This document shows, piece after piece, positions 39,240 through 52,437 of a DNA stretch of 64,000 nucleotides. The DNA lies in assembly GCF_023973825.1 (NCBI RefSeq), contig NW_027122940.1, positions 1-64,000 on the forward strand, given 5' to 3'. Below the pieces are notes generated by a model. The model did not search any database. It was not told the origin of the DNA and worked only from the letters and a program-made list of their open reading frames with translations. Numbering within the stretch: the stretch's first letter is position 1; each line of letters opens with the position of its first letter. The position numbers were made by a program, and so were the translations under genes. This DNA is from Plasmodium brasilianum (Eukaryota; Apicomplexa; Aconoidasida; Haemosporida; Plasmodiidae).

Positions 39240-41400
39240 TTTAGTTATATATTTTTTTTTTTTTTTAAATATGCATATTTTAGTCGAAGATATAAATTTT
39301 TTTATTTTTGGAAAAAAAACAAATAGAAAATAACGAAAATAAATGAACTCTTATTTTTAAAAAATTTACCTTTAGTAATAATAAATAAAATATATTTATA
39401 TAAATTATATAGTAATTGTTAGGTTCTATTTATAATTATTAAGTATAAAATTATAAAACCACTAATTTGGATTTACCCTTTAAATATATAAAAATTTTAT
39501 AAGTATTTTCAATTAAAAAATTATAAAATTAATATAATAGTGCAAGTATTTCTTGCATATCAGAGGGATATTTTACTTTTAACTTATAATATTTGGAACA
39601 ACGAAAAATTCTATCTTATTATTTTTTTTTTTCGCTTTCTCTAATTAGTATTAAATTTCTTATAATTGTCTAAGTTTATTAATTATTAAATGTTTAAAAA
39701 TTATAATAAGTAATCAAAGCTATTTTTTTTATTGGAAAATAAAAAAAGAATTAATAGTAATATTACTAATAGATAAGTCAATGTACAAATTCATTGTACA
39801 TATATTTTTTTTAATTTAAATATAAAATAAAAATATATAAAATCAACATATGAATTTTTTTTTATTCATAAAAGGTAAAAATAACAAAATTTTTTAGTTG
39901 TTCTATAGGGAAATATACATAAACGTATACATATTTCAAGTTTTTTTTTAATAATATTTACTACACAAAAACTAATTGCAATAAATGTTACATTTTCTAC
40001 AAATATTATTATTCCAAATATTTATTAAAACAATTTTAAGATAATCTTTTCTTTTTTAAAGATTATATTTGTACTTAATTTCTGAATTTAATTACTTTTT
40101 TGAAATGAAAAAAAAAAAATCTATAACTTAAATGACATAATATTTTTATTAGTACTTATGAAGATTTGGTGAATTTATTACTATCATAAAGGAAATATAA
40201 AATTAAATAATTGCAACATTAATCGAAAAATGAAGATTTTTATTTTAGTTAAAACTCCTATATTTCTTTTATATAGTTGATGATATACTAATTACTACAA
40301 TGTGGTAAAGTAATATCACTCAAGAAAATTTGCTTAATATTCTTAGTTGCTTCATATTATATATATATATATAATAATAATAATAATAGCATCATAATAA
40401 GTAAATAAGTATATTATATCGTAAATAATTAAAATATATTATTTTATTGTTGTGTAATAAATCTTTAGGCAATATTAGTAATGTACATAGAAGAATATAT
40501 TCGTAAACTGATATTTTATTGTAAGAGGATGAGAAGTAGAAAAACAATTCAGAAATAAAAGATATATTGTTTTAAATGGATATTATGATCCAGAAAATGA
40601 GGACTATAGATATGAATCAAAATTTGATAGAAAATAAGAATCTATGAATAAAGATAATACAATAATATCAACCAAATGTTTAATTAAGTAATTCAAATTA
40701 ATTATATGCAATCCATTTTGCGGAGGTAGATTATTTCTTTGAAAAAATATTATATAGAGAATTTAGTCCTATATATAAATAAAGGAGATATACAAAATAT
40801 ACCCAGAAAAAAGTTCTAAATCATTCATCATTCACTAGTACATCTTTGATAATCGTTTTATCTATATAAATTTTTTCAATGGTATTTCTATTATCCATTT
40901 ATTAACTTAATTTGGATATATTATTTCGGCCTGTAACGATTCTAGGTTTATAACTGAAAATATGTTATTGTTATTAATGTAGAATAATGGGCGTATACCT
41001 GGATTAGCATCATCTATTATAATTATATCTACAGTTACTTATATCCTAATAAAATTATTTAATTATGTAACTGATAATCAAGGAAATGAATATAAAGTCT
41101 AGTTGTAATGAATACATCAATTAAAGTAAACATATTTTTCATGTAACTACTAATATACTGCATTATTTTAATGATATTATTTTCGTAAAAAAATTCCGTC
41201 TTACATGAATATAAGTTATATTATACATCATATATAATTTACACATATGTATATACACGGAAAAGCATAAAAATATATATTAAATATTTATTACAGTTCG
41301 TATAGTTATATTTTTGTTTTAATAATATACTATATTCTTATAGGGTAATTTATGATTTTCAATTATTATATATATACATATATATATATATGTATTTTTT
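39240..41400. repeat. Diverged spacer segment, copy A (partner at 59.1-61.2 kb)
   Basis: At about 39374-39410 the sequence TTTAGTAATAATAAATAAAA recurs closely at about 6270 and, less exactly, at about 59211. About 1.2 kb further on, a coding-like relic at about 40585-40640 reads YYDPENEDYRYESKFDRK. At the same distance in the other segment (about 60453-60500) a related string YYCKDNDNSRYISK appears. Both segments continue into an AT microsatellite. This order argues for an old segmental duplication. By-eye alignment only. Confidence 0.4.
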
Positions 41401-42774
41401 GTTTTATTGTAATACTAAATACGTATAGCTAAATATTAGTAACAAATGTGGGAGCTATTTTTAAGAAAACTATGTGTATGTAAATCTTTATGTAAATTTT
41501 TATCATAAAATATATGAACTTATTTAATTTGTTATACAAAATTGCAATTAATACAAATCTTCTTTGTTAATTAGACAATTTATGTTTATAACAATATTAG
41601 ATTTTTTTTAGTTTTATTATGGTTATAAATGACTATTTAAAGAATAACATAGACAGAAATTTATTATAAAATAATTTTAATTTAAATGTACATAGTTATT
41701 TTTTATTTAATAAAATTAAGTCTCTCTTTATATTTTTTGTCTGTATGTATGTTTTATAGAAATAATAACAAATATTCTTTGGAAATAAATTATTATGAGT
41801 GGTGTGTTTCAAATCTGATTGAATATAAAAATATTTTTAATGAATGTTTCGATTCTATGAATACTTTGAACTATAATAAAAAAATTTCTTAATAAAAAGA
41901 TATTGTATTTTTTTGTTTATGTTAGTTGTTAGAGAATTTTTTTTGAATGAATATTAATCAGGTGTTCGTGCATTTCATAGAAATTTTTTTTTTTTTTCTC
42001 TGTTATAAACAATAAGTACTTTATAAAAGTAAATTATATAGATATAATAAAATTTAATTAATCATTAAACAATATGTAAATAAATTTTAAGGTAAATAAA
42101 TTTTTTTCTTAATATTATTATATATAGATAATTATTGATATATTTGTAGTACTCTGCAATTTTTTTTTCTATACATTTTTTTACAGCAGAATACGTAGTT
42201 TCTTAAATATGTACAAGAATATAAGAATTTTACGTTAATGACTAGGAAATTTATTAGATATTTTTAATATATTTTTTAATAATTTAACATTTACTAAAGG
42301 AAAATCTAAGTTATATATATGTTCTAGTTAATAAAAAAATAATTATGCTTCTATTAAAACTATAAGCTGCATTATATTTTAATTAAAATATTAAGATATA
42401 TTTTGAATAAAAAGCTTAATTATATAAGGATAGTATATATGATTTTTTGTTCAATTTATATTTGAGTATTTCACATGATATAACCATAATTTTTTTAAAA
42501 GTACTATTATGTAAATTCAAATACTACCCAAACGTTAATATTAGAAGTTTTTTGGTTATTATAGATATGTATATTTATAAATGTATTACTTACGATATAA
42601 GATAGCTTACGTATTACTATTTTCAGCTGATATATAATTGAATCTAGATATTTTGGTATAACACATAGATAAAGATGAATAAAAAAGTACAGCAACCTGA
42701 TGAAAAAAATTTTATTAAGTTCTTTTATATATATTTATTTTATTTTATTGTATTACTTTTAAATATTTATGTTT

Positions 42775-42793
42775 AAAAAAAAAAAAAAAAAAA
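42775..42793. repeat. Poly-A tract, about 19 nt
   Basis: Uninterrupted A run in spacer DNA. Confidence 0.8.
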
Positions 42794-43209
42794 TTATTTC
42801 AAAAATTTAAGAATACTTTATTTCCAAAAAATTATTTAATTTAAACTTAATAAAAAACAATAATTTTCATAAATTGTTATAAAACAATAAAAAAATCAGT
42901 CATTATTTTACGTTAAAATATTTATTTCTTCGTAGATTAGATAGAGTATAATTAATTTTATTTTTTTGTATATCTTATATTCTATAAAATACTGTTTGAG
43001 ATTAGGTAGTAACTAAATAATATGTTGTAATAGATATAACGTATAATGTTGTTTTTTCATCTATTACAACAATTTTTTTAATTATATTATTAATATTTTT
43101 AATAATAATAACACGCTCTTCTAAAATATAATGTTTATAAAATTCGACTTATTAATAGGATAACATCCTTAAAACTCATATTTATTATTGTAATATCTAG
43201 AGAAATGTA

Positions 43210-43255
43210 TTATATATACATTCTATCCTACTATATATTCTATATAAGCTCAATA
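43210..43255 (+). promoter_or_regulatory. Conserved fam upstream block (ACATTCT type)
   Basis: Contains ATATACATTCTATCCTAC, then ATATTCTATATAAGCTCAAT, about 376-421 bp upstream of the start at 43631. It matches the blocks at 46868, 52003 and 62441, and on the minus strand at 19462-19496, in order and distance. Confidence 0.45.
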
Positions 43256-43370
43256 ATTATAAATATTAACGGAAAATATATTTTACTTTTTAATTTATAG
43301 TGAAAAGGATTAAATAAAAAATTATTTAATCGATGTATCAAGTTGAATAATTAAATAATATATTCTGAAT

Positions 43371-43394
43371 TATTGTGAATGTATTCAAGTTATT
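43371..43394 (+). promoter_or_regulatory. Conserved fam upstream palindrome-like block
   Basis: Reads TTGTGAATGTATTCAAGTTA, about 240-260 bp upstream of the start. Equivalent blocks lie at 12711, 47022 and 52161. The core GAAT-N(1-2)-ATTC is close to palindromic. Confidence 0.4.
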
Positions 43395-43630
43395 TTATAT
43401 AAATGTACATTTATTTTTATTTTTAATAACTTTAACATAAAAATTTTGTAGAACAATGTTTCGATTATTTCTTTTTGTAAATATAATATTCATTATAGTT
43501 ATACATATTTGATTAAGTATTCACATAGCATTAAAAAAAAGTTTTTTCAACAAATACAGCATACTTTATATTTGCAGATATATTATAATATTATTGTTTT
43601 TTTCTTTAATATATAAAATAAATAATAATA

Positions 43631-44611
43631 ATGTATATCTTGGAACGAAAAATTAAGATAATAGTACTTATTAAAATTGTTATGTTTATCCTTTTAACAA
43701 GGATTTGTCATATTAAGAGTGATGTAGTATGATAATATTATTTAAGGATATTTGTATTATTTCTATTATTTGTATTTTATTTTTATTAGTACTTCTTTTA
43801 GTGTGAGATTATTCATTTGATCAATTGATAAATTTTTTTTTTGTTTTTTTAGAGTACGCATAACAAAACTTTGGATAATTTATACAATCATAGTAAAAAA
43901 TTATACTCAAGAAATTATCGTTCACTGGCAAAATATAAGCAGGATAAGGATTTGTGTATGGTATATTTAATGGAACAGACACCAAATGGAGTGAATGATA
44001 AACAAGACATATCTAATAATGAAAAAGCTTCCTTAGGGAAAAAGAATCACTCAAATGGAAGTTCACCAAGGAGTGCAAGAAGACTTAAAAAAATTATGAA
44101 AAATAAATCTTGTATATTTGAAACCAAAAAATATTCCTATTTAGAAAAAAAAATATTTAAAGAACTTGATTATGAAGATTTTCTTAAAAAAAGCCGGACA
44201 ATTAGTGATAAACTTTACAAAAATATAATACGTAAAAAAGTCGCTTTACGAATCGTTTTTCCTTTATTATTGTTTTTGTTATTATGTATAGCACCCATAG
44301 TAGATTTGAATACAAAAAATGGACTTTTATATGAAATATTTGGATCACCGGGATGGCGGGGCAATGATACATGGTACAGAAATTTACATAAAATATTATG
44401 GGAATCCCCTTTTCGGCGTTTGTTCCAGTCTGATCTTATTAAGTGCACTAAAGATCAAACTAAAGGATACTATCTAGTTGTAGAAGGTTTTTTTAGTTTT
44501 ATAATTTACTGCTTACCTTTCATTATATTAGGTATCGCAATTATATCAGGGATTATTTATTATCACAAAAAAGTTAAAAAATATGAAAAAATTAAGTACA
44601 GGAATAGATAG
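43631..44611 (+). CDS. Two-exon exported membrane protein, fam-l-like
   Basis: Exon 1 is 43631-43726 (32 codons, MYILERKIKIIVLIKI), the intron 126 nt with donor GTATGA, and exon 2 is 43853-44611; about 284 residues. Family members normally start MEQK. Here the homologous methionine codon is TTG, and translation must begin three codons upstream at MYI. Exon 2 carries YRSLAKYKQDKD at about residues 54-65. The block CIFETKKYSYLEKKIFKELD lies at about 119-138 and is what I recall as the fam-l signature. Helix 1 is at about 164-183 (FPLLLFLLLCIAPIV), helix 2 at about 246-269, and the tail is KKVKKYEKIKYRNR. The loop between helices, about 60 residues, is unlike that of other copies. Intron and the first half of exon 2 are nearly identical to the gene at 62886. 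Intact; function unknown. Confidence 0.88.
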
Positions 44612-46867
44612 ATGTATATTTAGATATATGTTCATATTTATAATGAAATGTTTGATATAAAGTAATATATGGAATTATTTTATTTTCTAACTCATTAAAA
44701 ATACCTATAATTCCATAAATTTGATAAATACTCATGTATGTAGATAGGTATTTTTATATACATCTGTAAAAATATATGCTGTTAAATATTCTGTGTATTT
44801 GAATGTTTTAACTCTTTATAGTTTTTATTCTGAATTGATACTTCAAAATTATTATATATGATAGAGTAATATATATAATATATTTATATGTTTATATATA
44901 TAAATAAATTTTTATGACAAATGCAAATTAGTGCGTTACAATTAATATATAATAAACCCTTTTTTATAATTATATTCAAATAGTGTATTAATCAAAATAC
45001 GAACAATAGAAAATAATAGTATCTCTTTTTCAACTAGATCCAATCTTAAATAATAATTTTTTGATTTAATTATAAAAATATATTACTAGTTTTAAAGTAA
45101 ATATAATTGTATTTTGTTTTACATTTAATGAAACAAAGTGAATTTATTTTGCTGAACTTATATATATATTTACTTAAAAATGCTTATTTTTTATTCTATA
45201 AAACTAGTTAAAAAAAAAAAATGTGTTATATGATAAATTTATTGTAAAAACCTTTTTGAAGACAGTTTAGTTCTTATTGAATGGTTTTAGAGATAAGATA
45301 TTAATATATAATAAAATGTTTTCTTTATTTAATAAGGGTTATTTGTGATTTTTTAACAAATTTGAATAATATAATTCTCATAATTAAGTGTTAGAAGCAT
45401 TTATTATTTATTACTATGCATTATTGGGGGGCTAATTTAACTTTGTAAAATTACATAAATTTATATTTTATAGAAAATATATAAAAAAGTGTAGTATATG
45501 TATATATATATATATTTTACTAGAAAATTTAAATTAATGAACGAAATGTAGTTGTATTTTAATAGATAATATGATAAAAATTGTATGTATTTTTTTCCTT
45601 GATTTTTACAATAATAGGCATATGAAAATGTGTTATTTATATCTATAAAAAATTTCACTTAGGGTAATACAAAACAATGTATGCATTTATGTAATAATAT
45701 AGTTATATGTAGATAAATATTTATATATTTTTTCCCTTTTTTACACCTATATGTAAATATATTGAGTAAAATATTAATAAGATTATATACATATATAAAT
45801 GTAACTGAAGTATATATTAACAAGATATTTCTTCATCGTAATAATGAGAATTTTATAAACAAAAAAAAAAATAAAAAAATGAATTATTTTTTTTGTAGAT
45901 TGTATATAAATAGTTAACATTATTTTTATTTGTTTCATAAGAATTAATGCAAATATTAAAGGTTTACTCGTTGTTTTTGAAAAATGTTTAATTGAATATA
46001 CATGGTAAATAAGGTTCCGTATGCAACATTTTTACAAGTAATTCACATAATTATGAGTAATTTATTGAATTTGATTTTTCATAGATTCAAATGAAAACAA
46101 TAATATTATATTAGTATATGTTTTAATTATTACCATTACGTAATGTATTAAATACATGACTTATACAATGAAAGAACCCATACAACTTTTTGTTTTCATA
46201 AAATCGTACTTAGAATCAATAGAACATAGTTACAGCATATTTAGGAATAGTGCATGGTGAGTTGAAAATATTTATAATATATATTTTCAAGAAAAGTATA
46301 TATATATTTTTTATTAATGTCAAATAAAACAATAAAGTTTTAACATATTTTAGATCACTTAAAACGTATATACTATATATATTCATAGAACAATTTTTCT
46401 TTCGCCCTATAATTAACTTTCTGTTATAATAATATTTCTTATAAATATGTATAAATAATTGAAAAAAAATGTACATAAATGTATAAATTTTTCATTTAGG
46501 AAAAATGAAATAAATTAATATAATAAAAAATCGAATTTTCAATATTTATGATACAAAAATAAAAAATCATTTTTTTTCCTTTAAAATATAAATTTTTATA
46601 TTAGTCAAATAGTAATATATATATACCAATTTATAAATGTATTATAGATTATCTATGTTTGTATGCGCTCAGTGATTACTTAAAATATGTGTTATTATTA
46701 ACCTAGCACAAAATATTTTTTTTTCAAAATATTATTTCTATTTTTACTTTATAAAAATTAATACATTATAGAAGTGATAGGGTTTAAAGTATTATGTTTA
46801 TATGTTTAGAATTATTAGTAAGGTAACTCATTATTTGTACTTAGTGTATTAATATATAGAAAAGTAT

Positions 46868-46902
46868 ATTATCTACATTCTCTATATTCTATATGAACTG
46901 TA
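46868..46902 (+). promoter_or_regulatory. Conserved fam upstream block (CTACATTCT type)
   Basis: Reads ATTATCTACATTCTCTATAT then TCTATATGAACT, about 409-443 bp upstream of the start at 47311. This is the clearest copy of the block. Confidence 0.5.
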
Positions 46903-47021
46903 TGTTTTGATATATTATGAAATAATTTTTTTTTTATTCCATTTTATTATGAACAGAATTACTAAAAATAAAATTCAATTAGTGCACTACATAAATTAAT
47001 TATGTTATTTATTTTTAATAT

Positions 47022-47045
47022 TTATGAATAAATTCAAATTATTTT
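47022..47045 (+). promoter_or_regulatory. Conserved fam upstream palindrome-like block
   Basis: Reads TATGAATAAATTCAAATTA, about 266-290 bp upstream of the start at 47311. Confidence 0.4.
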
Positions 47046-47310
47046 ATTTTTAGTGAAATTAGTTTTTCTTTTAAAATATGTTAAGATAAAAATACTATAT
47101 AATATTCTCAACATTACTTTTCTTTATTCATGTTGTGAAATTTCCTATATCTATCTATATATATCTATCTGTATATATGTATTAAGTATTTAAGAAGCAA
47201 TTATAAAAATAATTTTAAAAATAAGCATAGTATACCATATAATTAGAAATTATTATATTATTATTAATATATTTCTTTTAGGATATATTGGAATAATAAT
47301 GATCTATATA

Positions 47311-48204
47311 ATGGAGCAGAGAATTAAGCTAATTTTATTAATAAAAATTGCAGTTTTCATCATTTTAATGGGCATATGCCATTTTAAAAAGGATGTAGTA
47401 TGAAATATTATTTAAGAATATTTGTGTTATTCATATTTTCGTATTTTATTTTTATTATAATTGTTTCTTGACAAGAATTAATTATTATTTAAATAATAAT
47501 TATTGAATTAATCAATTTCTTTTTTTTAGAGAATGTTTAACAAATCTTTAAACGAAAACTATAAACATGACAAAAAGCTAGTTGGAAATTTTCGATTACT
47601 AGGAAAATATAAGCAATATAATGATTCAAATACTACAGTGCTAAAAGAAGATATGTCAAGTAATGGAGGGTACGAAAAAAAATATATAACTAATAATAAA
47701 ACAGTGTCTAAAAGAAAAAACGAAAAATCTAATAAAAACATATTAAATAAGGCACAATACTATATAGAAGTTGTAGATTATAATAATGGAATGTTTGATG
47801 GAAAGCATTTCCATTTTGATAAGAAATGGATAAAAAAAAAAGATTATGATTATTTTCTTGAAAAAAACAGGAGAATTCGTGATATAGCTTTAAAAAAAAT
47901 AAAATTTAAAAATTACGGATTTGGAGTTGCAATATTTATTATTTTTTTATTGTTTGGAATAGGAGTACCCTTATCACCTGGAATTCCATTTTTATCTGTT
48001 GAATGGAACAAGTTTAAACAAGATCCATTTGGATATTATTTTTATTATTATCTAGGAAAGATACCAGAATATGTACAACCTTATTTCTATATAATATTAT
48101 TTAGTTTGCTTATAATTATATTATCAATAATTTTTATAGTAACTATGTATAAAATCTTAAGAAATAATGAAAAATTTATAAAATTTAATTTAATGCCTGA
48201 GTAA
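47311..48204 (+). CDS. Two-exon exported membrane protein, fam-m-like
   Basis: Exon 1 is 47311-47397 (29 codons, MEQRIKLILLIKIAVF), the intron 132 nt with donor GTATGA, and exon 2 is 47530-48204; about 253 residues. An in-frame ATG four codons upstream (47299, giving MIYI before MEQ) is an alternative start. I chose 47311 because MEQ is the family start. Exon 2 carries FRLLGKYKQ at about residues 50-58. The fam-m-type block YYIEVVDYNNGMFDG, then HFHFDKKW, spans about 106-129, followed by DIALKKIKF. Helices lie at about 159-177 and 215-236. The inter-helix loop is proline- and aromatic-rich and differs from the copy at 18191-19058, whereas the block before helix 1 is highly similar. Intact; function unknown, export inferred. 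Confidence 0.88.
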
Positions 48205-48702
48205 AATGAATTATAGCGAATGTATATCTTTATGAAGAAAATTCCTTAATATTAAGAATTGCTATATTTTTAGTGATATACCTAATAAAAATACATATAA
48301 TGCTTATAGTATTATAAATAGACTTGTGTATCTGATACCTTAAATATAAAAAAGTAAATATATATGTTCTTTATCTTGTTAATTTTAATTTTTTAATGTT
48401 TTCAAATTTGTATTTTAGATTATCATTGTAACATAATATAAATAATTGTGTATTAAAATACATTACTATAAATATACGATTGTTGCTTAAAATTAATATA
48501 TAATGCTACAATTAATATATTTATATTGAACTGTGATAATTTATATTCATTAAAAAAGTTTTTGCTTATTATTTTCCATCTTATACTAGTGTGAAATTAT
48601 TTTATGTTCAGGTTTTCAAAATAATATATTATCAATTCTAAATTCAAAAAAAACATTTGATTTTTTGTATATTATAAAAGGGATTGTCTATATTTTGATA
48701 CA

Positions 48703-48704
<2 letters not shown>

Positions 48705-48736
<32 letters not shown>
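48705..48736. repeat. AT dinucleotide microsatellite, about 16 units
   Basis: One of the longest pure AT runs in the window, about 500 bp after the fam-m-like gene. Confidence 0.85.
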
Positions 48737-48737
<1 letters not shown>

Positions 48738-51700
48738 CTAAGAAGATCAATTAATATTTATTATATAAAATAGGTTTTATTAGAAATATGGAACAAAACG
48801 TATTTGTTGTAAGAATCATTTAAGTTACTTTTTTTGCTTTTTTTGATGTATATATGTGATATTATAAATATACAATAAAAAAATACACCTTTGTAATTAT
48901 GGACCATTTAAATTTCCTTACTATCTTGGAGATTTTGTATAATCGAAATTAAATGAAGAATTAATAAAATATATAATTTTACTGTTAGTTATAACAATAA
49001 AGTACCTCAATGTTGAAAAAATTACCAAAATATATATGTTATTAGAAATTTCAAAATAAATAAGGTATATATTTTATTTGATTTTTTTGTAACTTTAAAG
49101 AATTAGATTAATGAATTAAAATTAATCAAATATTTATGGATCATTTATTGAAATTATTTTTCTTTCAGTAATTGTTAAAAATTCTAAATTACCCCTGATT
49201 TTTATTTAATATGTCACAGATATAATTTTATAGTAAACAAGTCAAAATATTTCCACTATATAAAAAAAACATATGTATTTATTTCTAGTATAAGATAAAG
49301 TTTTTATTTCTAATAAAAAAAGACTTGTTTCTATTTTCAATTTTTTAAGTGAAATTGTTAAATGATTTTATAACTATAACGTATTTTTTTTTCATTTTAA
49401 ATATATAGTACTAATTATACTTATTCATTGCAAAATTTGTATTTTAAATCATTCTTATATTTAAATTTTTTTTCTTTATGTTATCCTAATTTACTATGCG
49501 TTTTTTATACATGATCGTTGAACTCCTTTGAATAAGGCAATATCTCTGTTTTTGTAACTATTAATTTGAATAGTCATTATTACTTATTCTAACAATTATA
49601 TTTATGTTATTAAGAATTCAATTCATTTTTAATATTATATATATATGACTTATTAAAAATATTTTTTGAAATAACTATATAAGTTTTCTTGAAATATTTT
49701 AAAATATTAAGAAATAATTTTAAAGTTTTATTATATTTCTTTTGTTATTTTATCAGGATAGAGCTGTACAAGGCATATCATATCTACTTATTTTCTTTCC
49801 CATTAATATAAATTTAATAAAAGTTTTAAAAAAATATATATAACATTTTTCTGTTATATATTTTCAATTTTTTTTTTACAAAGTAGATAGTTTTAAATAT
49901 ATGTAAATTTATGTGTTTAATCTATTAGTTATATATTTGAATTTAGATAAAACATATTAAACGCATATTAAAAATACTTTTATTTAAATTAGGTACTGCT
50001 TATAAATAAAATGTACTTTAATTTTTTTGGTAAACCCCTAATTACGTTAATTCTACAGATTATAGGAAAAAAAATATAGTAAATATGTATTTATATACTA
50101 TATACCATAAAATAAGTGAGTATAATAATAATTTATAAAGTACTAGCTTTTACACAAATTTATTCTTTATTCAATATATTATATAACGTTCTTTACCAAA
50201 TAAAAATATAACAGCAAATTATTAATAATATTAATTATACTTAAATTATTTAATTATATAATTAAGAATTTTTTTTAGATTGTTCTAATAATAAAAATTT
50301 CATGAAGAAACATTATGATAAAATATATCATAAAATATTTACAAAAATAAAAGTCATATTTATATATAAATATTAAAAGGATCAGCTCATATGTATATGT
50401 ATGTATTTTTTTTTCCCATGTTATTATTCTACAAGTGTTATGATGTATTTAATTTTCTTTTTTTTCTGTATTAACGAAAATAATAGTAAAACATTTTTTA
50501 ACTAAATTATTTCACGTAAATTAAGAATATTCGTGAATATATTAATTTTTATGTAAATACGTACTGTTTATTAGTTTTTTATATTTTGTTTTTATTGATG
50601 AACTTTTTATGAAAATAAATTTTTATGTAAATAAGAGGGTATATAAAAAAAATCAAAAAAAAAGGAGTTTCGTGAACTATTAATATTACATGAAGAATAT
50701 AAAATTGAATAAATTTATATGGGTACAAAATGGTAACATATCATAGAGGAAGGAGAGTACAAAGTAGATACAGTGAAAAGGTTTCTCATATGTGGATATA
50801 GAAATGTATTTACTAAAAAAATATATAAAATTCAATAACCTATGTGAATATGAATGTTTAACAGCTGATATTTTTTCTTGTAATATCGTTGTAATTATAT
50901 ATAAAAAAAATAAATATAATAATTAATATATCTAAGAAATATTTGTTCTAAATTTTGGTCACATTCAGCGTTAACTTTTTTTTCTGTGTATTATGTAATT
51001 TTACAATAATATTTTAAAAATATTTTCTCTTTTTTTTTAATTAGCTATGTTTTATTTTTTTTTCATATTTAATAATCAATTTTATCAATGTTGTAAAACA
51101 TATTTTCTTTTTAGAAAATGTTTAAATAAAATATATAATATCTATAAAAATTAGGTTGATGTTTTATAGATAAAGAATAGTTTCGTTATACATTTGGGGT
51201 TTTGGTTTAGAATATTAGTGAAAAATGGTCAACTTTTTTTTTGTAAAATTGATATATGAAATATTTGTATGATTAACAGCATTAACATTAAGGTTTATAA
51301 TTATATACAATAATATGTAAGATAGTTATATTTATTAAATTATTTTTGGAATTGTATAATTTTTTTTTAAATAACATTATATGAAAATTACTTCTATACT
51401 TATAATAAAATAAATTGAAAAAAAATTGATCATATATGTTTATATTATTAATGAAAGAATAAACATATTAATAACTGAACTACGGTTATCCTAATAGAAA
51501 TATAATTAATACCATAATAACTACTTTTACTTATCTTTTTTAATTATATTATATCAATAATTCTTCTAAATATATATATATAATTAGATAAGAAAAAAAT
51601 TAAGGTAAAAAAATTTATAAACATTATATTTACAAATAACGATACGAATGTAAAGTAATTAAAAAATATTACTTTTAAAAATTATAATACAAAAATAAAA

Positions 51701-52002
51701 ATTCATAATTTCTTTGTCATTTAAATATATGATATCTTATATATTTGGTTGTATAATCTAAATTAGATTTCTTATATGTATAATAAACCACTAGAGAATA
51801 TAAATGTTATTAATAAAATACATTATAAAAAATTGTAAGTAATATTTTCTTCTTAATCTATTATTACTGTTATGCTATCAAAATAATAAATATTATTTAT
51901 CAGTAATAAGTTTATTTAAAACATAATATTTATAAATTTATAATTTATAAAAGAATCATAGTTGAACTTAGTTATTCTTCTGTTTAATAAGGGAACAATA
52001 GT

Positions 52003-52051
52003 TTATCTATGTTCTACATATACTATACGTACTATGTCCTATATAAACTCA
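52003..52051 (+). promoter_or_regulatory. Conserved fam upstream block
   Basis: Reads TTATCTATGTTCTACATATA and ends CCTATATAAACTCAATT, about 387-435 bp upstream of the start at 52438. It matches the other copies at both ends. Confidence 0.45.
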
Positions 52052-52160
52052 ATTAAAAATGTTAAATAAACTTATATTTGTTTTTTTATTACTTTTAAAG
52101 GAGATTAATAATAAAAATAGTTTAATCATTCTACTACAATAAACTATATATACTCAATAT

Positions 52161-52184
52161 TTATGGATATATTCAAATTACTTC
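52161..52184 (+). promoter_or_regulatory. Conserved fam upstream palindrome-like block
   Basis: Reads TATGGATATATTCAAATTA, about 254-277 bp upstream of the start at 52438. Confidence 0.4.
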
Positions 52185-52437
52185 ATATTAATAAATATTA
52201 GTCTTTTAAAAATTATATTAAAATAAAATTTCAATATATTTTCAAAGTTATTTTTTTTGATTTTATTGTAAAGAAGTTAATAGCTACATTTTTTTTTACG
52301 TGATTTTTTAGAAAAAAAAACGAAAAAGAAAAATTAAATAAATAATTATAGTATCCCTTATTAAAAGATTGCTATAATATCGTTAATTTTTTTATTAATA
52401 TATAACAATATTAAATATCCATATTATAAAAGAAAAA

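Larger units (their letters stand above)
34387..43630. other. Gene-free spacer of about 9 kb with relics
   Basis: A/T-rich DNA containing short tandem repeats at 36252-36279 and 36627-36652 and a long A run at 42775-42793. Coding-like relics lie at 37363-37801 and 40560-40640. The segment from about 39.2 to 41.4 kb resembles 59.1-61.2 kb. An open stretch at 41686-41892 has a coding-like end (NYYEWCVSNLIEYKNIFNEC) but no gene model. The last 450 bases are the presumed promoter of the fam-l-like gene at 43631. Confidence 0.5.
44612..47310. other. Spacer between fam genes with conserved 3' and 5' flanks
   Basis: The first 330 bases contain strings that recur after the other fam genes: GAATGTTTTAA at about +190 and TTAATATATAATA at about +330. 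The last 450 bases hold the shared upstream blocks of the next gene. Between them is A/T-rich DNA with no coding signal. Confidence 0.55.
48205..52437. other. Spacer between fam genes, about 4.2 kb
   Basis: The 3' flank to about 48510 matches that of the gene at 52438, including CTAATAAAAATACA at about +80, TTTTAATGTTTTCAAATTTG near +190 and AAATTAATATATAATG near +285. A long AT microsatellite lies at 48705-48736. The 450 bases before 52438 hold the shared upstream blocks. A short coding-like stretch at about 50725-50830 (IIEEGEYKVDTVKRFLICGY) is too small to model. Confidence 0.55.

Noticed and set aside
40585..40640. YYDPENEDYRYESK as part of a PIR, STP1 or SURFIN gene
   Set aside because: I tried to place it in these families but could match no conserved motif, so it is reported only as a relic of unknown family.
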